A stretch of DNA of 64,000 nucleotides from Pseudomonadota bacterium (GTDB lineage Bacteria > Pseudomonadota > Gammaproteobacteria > Steroidobacterales > Steroidobacteraceae). The position numbers were made by a program, and so were the translations under genes. The DNA lies in the NCBI GenBank assembly GCA_018241445.1, contig JAFEDT010000011.1, positions 1 through 64,000 of the forward strand. Direction: 5' to 3'. Of the stretch, positions 61,010 to 64,000 are shown piece by piece (position 1 is the stretch's first letter; every line of letters begins with the position of its first letter). The notes under the pieces are model-generated. The model worked only from the letters and a program-made list of their open reading frames with translations, searched no databases and was not told the DNA's origin.

Positions 61010-62380
61010 ATGACTTGGGCACGGGATGTATTATTTTCTCTGGTGGCGCCACTCGGGGTATTATTGAGTGGATGCAGCGGCGGGCAATCCACAGCGTTGC
61101 CGAGAGCGCTCTCATACTCCCCGGTGACCAGCACTCCTGGCGACACCCTCTTGCATGCGGAGACACCGGGGCTGCAGTCCGCCGCCATCGATGGTTGTGG
61201 CACCGCCGGGTTCTATGACACGGGCCACATTGTCTACATTCTCGTTGATCGGGCCTGCGCATCCGTGTTGGGGAACGGAAGCCAACCGGTAGGTCAGCTG
61301 ACTTGGGGCACGTCGAATTCGACCACCGTGCACTCTGTGGTATTCCCGGCTTTCGACACGCCGGTCACGGTCGAGTTCGAGCCGGGTGACTCGCGAGCGG
61401 TATCGGTTCACAGACGAGGCACCTGGCGGACATTGGCGAATCAAAACACCTGGCACTGGCGCGACAGCGCGGGGCTGTTGGTGAAGGACGGGGGCTTGTA
61501 CCTGCTCGGAGGATGGGCCGACGACGATCCGGGCGACACCGGGTTTCACGATGTTTGGTTTACGAGCGATCTGCAGAACTGGAAGCTGCTGACACCGGCG
61601 GCGCCGTGGGAAGGGCGTCACGGAGCTGCGTGGCTAGTACACAACAACCGGTTGTACGTCATGGGCGGGGATCTGATCCCGGATACGTGGTCGTCAGCCG
61701 ATGGTATAGATTGGCGGCAAGAGAACGGGGCGGCGCCGTTCGGCAAGCGCTATACGCCAGTGGCCATATCGGACGGCAGCCAAATCATCCTGTATGAAGG
61801 CCAGTACTGGTCGCCATACGACTGGTGCGCGTTTCAGCCGGAGTGTGCAGCTGTTGGCCTCAACGATGTATGGCGGAGTCCTGACGCGGCCTCGTGGGAG
61901 CAAGTGACCGCGCATGCGCCTTGGAGCGGCAGGGGGCTTGTTCACGGCGGCGCGTACTTCCGCGGCCGCATTTACGTCATTGGAGGTGGCCTGAAGCTGG
62001 CAGTGCCCGGCGCGACCATCAGCGAAACGGTCGCGCAGTTCAGCGACATTTGGTCATCGGGTGATGGAGGGGCGACCTGGAGACTCGAGGCCACGCATTT
62101 GGGATTCCCACCACGCACACATTTCGCCCTTACTGCCGCGCCTGGCGGCTGCTATGTTGCCAATGGTTCGATCGACCGGCAGGAGAACACTTCGAGCGAT
62201 GCTTACTTCGCGCCCGATTGCATACACTTCAGCGCTCTCCCTCCGTCAAATATGCCACCACGGCATGCAAGCTCCATAGCGTATTTCAACGGATCGATCG
62301 TAATTATGGGTGGTCACACCGATACCTCGATCTACCAGTACTTTCCCGAGGGCATTGAAACGGGCCCGACCAGGCACTAG
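61010..62380 (+). CDS. Kelch-like beta-propeller lipoprotein
   Basis: A 456-residue exported protein. The lipobox LLSGC puts the lipid-carrying Cys at about residue 22. The body has a repeated pattern of a strand ending in a Gly pair: LYLLGGW, LYVMGGD, IYVIGGG, VIMGGH, with DVW...W and SSDG/SADGxxW segments between, which is a kelch/BNR-type propeller. Three Cys pairs suggest disulphides. No enzyme motif is visible; sugar binding, glycan trimming or attachment at the outer membrane are possible. Its own promoter and AT-rich leader separate it from the operon. Confidence 0.75.
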   Translation: MTWARDVLFSLVAPLGVLLSGCSGGQSTALPRALSYSPVTSTPGDTLLHAETPGLQSAAIDGCGTAGFYDTGHIVYILVDRACASVLGNGSQPVGQLTWGTSNSTTVHSVVFPAFDTPVTVEFEPGDSRAVSVHRRGTWRTLANQNTWHWRDSAGLLVKDGGLYLLGGWADDDPGDTGFHDVWFTSDLQNWKLLTPAAPWEGRHGAAWLVHNNRLYVMGGDLIPDTWSSADGIDWRQENGAAPFGKRYTPVAISDGSQIILYEGQYWSPYDWCAFQPECAAVGLNDVWRSPDAASWEQVTAHAPWSGRGLVHGGAYFRGRIYVIGGGLKLAVPGATISETVAQFSDIWSSGDGGATWRLEATHLGFPPRTHFALTAAPGGCYVANGSIDRQENTSSDAYFAPDCIHFSALPPSNMPPRHASSIAYFNGSIVIMGGHTDTSIYQYFPEGIETGPTRH

Positions 62381-62563
62381 CCAAGAACTCACTGCGTCGA
62401 GGCGCCCTGTGTGAGGGCCTTGCGCGCCGTGGCGCAGTATCCTCTTGACTCGGGCTGCAGTAAAATCCTTGGCCTCGTCCGTCATTCGTGGCTTACGTTA
62501 GGGGTTTGCAGCTTCTGTCTCCGTCATTCATAGCCGCCCATTTGCCCCGGTATCGGGACCCGC

Positions 62564-63598
62564 ATGTTCTCCAATAGAGTCCTTCTGATCACGGGCGGAA
62601 CGGGGTCCTTCGGTAACGCCGTATTGCGTCGCTTTCTTGCTTCCGATGTGGCGGAGATCCGCATCTTCAGCCGGGACGAGAAGAAGCAGGACGACATGCG
62701 CAGGCGCTACGATCACCCGAAGCTGAAGTTTTACATCGGCGACGTTCGTGATCCGCGCAGCGTGGCGTCGGTCATGCGTGGCGTGCAATGCTGCTTTCAT
62801 GCGGCGGCCCTGAAGCAGGTTCCCTCGTGCGAGTTCCATCCCATGGAGGCCGTGCGCACCAACGTCGTGGGTACTGAAAATGTACTCGAGGCGGCCATCA
62901 ATGCCGGCGTCAGCCGGGTCGTCTGTCTTAGCACCGACAAGGCTGTTTACCCGATCAACGCCATGGGTATCTCCAAGGCGATGATGGAAAAGGTGATGAT
63001 AGCGGCCTCCCGCAATCTCGAGGGAAGCGGTACCGTCATCTGCGGAACGCGCTACGGCAACGTGATGGCTTCGCGCGGCTCAGTGATTCCCCTGTTCGTG
63101 GAACAGATATTTGCCGGGCGGCCGATTACGATCACCGATCCTGCAATGACCCGCTTCATGATGACACTGGACGATGCGGTCGAGCTCGTTCTGTACGCAT
63201 TCGCGCACGGTGGCAATGGCGATATCTTCGTGCAGAAAGCGCCGGCAGCCACCGTGGCTGTCCTCACCGACGCCCTGCTCGAGGTGCTCGCACGCCCGGG
63301 ACACGAAGTTCGCGAAATTGGTACACGGCACGGGGAGAAGCTCTATGAGGTCCTCCTTAGCCGCGAGGAGCGGGCCCATGCGGAGGATCTGGGAGAGTAC
63401 TTCCGAGTGCCTCCCGACGGACGCGATCTTAACTACGCGAAGTTTTTCGATCAGGGCGAGCGCAGAAGCACTCAGGCGGAAGAATACACTTCGCACAACA
63501 CCCACCGGCTCGACGTCGCCGCCATGAAGCAGCTGCTGCTGAAGCTCGAATTCATCCGGCGGATTGCTGGCGGCGAGGTCGTCGCACCGGAGGATTGA
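62564..63598 (+). CDS. UDP-GlcNAc 4,6-dehydratase/5-epimerase, FnlA/WbjB/CapE-like
   Basis: A 344-residue SDR enzyme. TGGTGSFGNAVL nucleotide loop, FSRDEKKQDDMRRRY, the M-x-K catalytic variant instead of Y-x-K (GISKAMMEKVM after STDKAVYPINAMG), and TRYGNVMASRGSVIPLF. This is the first of three enzymes from UDP-GlcNAc to UDP-L-FucNAc. A 183-base gap precedes it with no convincing promoter; TCCGTCATTC occurs twice in it (62478-62487, 62520-62529). Confidence 0.9.
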   Translation: MFSNRVLLITGGTGSFGNAVLRRFLASDVAEIRIFSRDEKKQDDMRRRYDHPKLKFYIGDVRDPRSVASVMRGVQCCFHAAALKQVPSCEFHPMEAVRTNVVGTENVLEAAINAGVSRVVCLSTDKAVYPINAMGISKAMMEKVMIAASRNLEGSGTVICGTRYGNVMASRGSVIPLFVEQIFAGRPITITDPAMTRFMMTLDDAVELVLYAFAHGGNGDIFVQKAPAATVAVLTDALLEVLARPGHEVREIGTRHGEKLYEVLLSREERAHAEDLGEYFRVPPDGRDLNYAKFFDQGERRSTQAEEYTSHNTHRLDVAAMKQLLLKLEFIRRIAGGEVVAPED

Positions 63599-63603
63599 GC
63601 GCC

Positions 63604-64000
63604 GTGCGCATCGTAGTCACCGGCGCGGCCGGCTTCATCGGCAGAAATCTGTGCGTGCGCCTGCGTGAGTCAGGGTACGGTGATGTCCTCGGCATCAGCA
63701 ACCACACCCCTCGTGAACAGCTCGATGCGGCGCTGGCGAAGGCGGATTTCGTCTTTCACCTGGCCGGTGTAAACCGACCGCAGCTCGACTCGGAATTCGT
63801 GAGCGGCAATGTGGACTTCACCGAGGCTGTGTGCGCCTCCCTTGCGGCGAGCGGCCGCAGGACGCCGGTAGCCTTTGCGTCGTCCACTCAGGCGACGCTG
63901 GCAAGCGCCTACGGCCGAAGCAAGCGCGCCGCGGAAGCAGTGCTGTTGCGATATGGCCGCGAGAGCGGCGCAGCGGTCAGGGTCTTCCGGTTGACCAACG
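63604..64000 (+). CDS. FnlB/WbjC/CapF-like reductase, N-terminal part (runs off window)
   Basis: An open frame from GTG 63604 to the window end, 132 codons. It reads [20 protein letters not shown] then DFVFHLAGVNRPQLDSEFV, GNVDFTEAVC and SAYGRSKRAAEAVLLRYG, matching the N-terminal SDR domain of CapF/WbjC, which reduces the 4-keto intermediate made by the preceding enzyme; the family has an additional C-terminal cupin domain expected beyond the edge. It follows after five bases, so the pair is co-transcribed; FnlC (2-epimerase) is expected next. Confidence 0.87.
   Translation, partial: MRIVVTGAAGFIGRNLCVRLRESGYGDVLGISNHTPREQLDAALAKADFVFHLAGVNRPQLDSEFVSGNVDFTEAVCASLAASGRRTPVAFASSTQATLASAYGRSKRAAEAVLLRYGRESGAAVRVFRLTN

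Noticed and set aside
62445..62466. TTGACT...TAAAAT as a promoter for the FnlA-like gene
   Set aside because: The boxes are only 10 bases apart, too close for sigma70.

Overview
The window is GC-rich DNA from a free-living gammaproteobacterium, most likely from the Xanthomonadales/Nevskiales/Steroidobacterales area. That placement is inferred from gene order and family content (lon, ppiD, the mltD-methyltransferase-rnhA-dnaQ block, fabI, rlmE); nothing in the window fixes a genus. No insertion sequence, prophage, CRISPR array or rRNA was seen.

Left part (1-29.9 kb) is a housekeeping backbone with accessory genes inserted. The 3' part of lon is followed by a secreted alpha/beta hydrolase, a broken MazEF-type toxin-antitoxin pair, a Wzi-like capsule outer-membrane protein, an MFS transporter, tRNA-Val, a ThDP decarboxylase plus Rieske oxygenase pair, an MscS-type channel, a DUF2844/DUF3443 pair, tRNA-Asp, a VapBC pair, a three-gene reverse operon (acyl-CoA synthetase, TrmH-type methyltransferase, FAD-dependent dehydrogenase), a DUF4143 ATPase, rlmE, a Phd/PIN pair, an MBL-rhodanese enzyme, ppiD, fabI with a hydrolase, mltD, and the yafS-like/rnhA/dnaQ run. 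In relatives lon, hupB and ppiD are usually close; here they are about 20 kb apart and hupB is not seen between them.

Middle part (29.9-38.9 kb) begins the surface-polysaccharide functions: a UDP-glucuronate 4-epimerase, a sugar aminotransferase, glucose-6-phosphate isomerase and a very large SLBB export protein. Two more toxin-antitoxin modules (PIN/RHH and Xre/RES) sit between them. Five TA modules, one of them dead, lie within 31 kb.

Right part (38.9-64 kb) is a polysaccharide biosynthesis locus, almost all on the + strand. A strong sigma70-type promoter precedes a MarR-family EPS regulator. The next leader carries a perfect match to the ops element (GGCGGTAGCGTG) used by RfaH, placed on a stem-loop. 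From wzz (39.6 kb) to a GT4 glycosyltransferase (60.7 kb) the genes mostly overlap by a few bases, suggesting one long translationally coupled transcript. The encoded pathways are: WbpB/WbpD/WbpE steps to a 2,3-diacetamido-uronic acid; a full legionaminic acid route (LegB, C, H, G, I, F plus PtmE); Wzx flippase and a Wzy candidate; two glycosyltransferase candidates; and, at the right edge, the first two enzymes of the UDP-L-FucNAc branch. 

The most striking feature is that the locus carries two complete and dissimilar sets of PP-loop sugar amidotransferase + HisH + HisF (50.0-52.8 kb and 55.7-59.5 kb). Each set is of the kind known to convert an acetamido group into an acetamidino group. The simplest reading is a glycan with two different amidino sugars, one on the uronic acid and one on legionaminic acid; this is inference and needs chemical proof.
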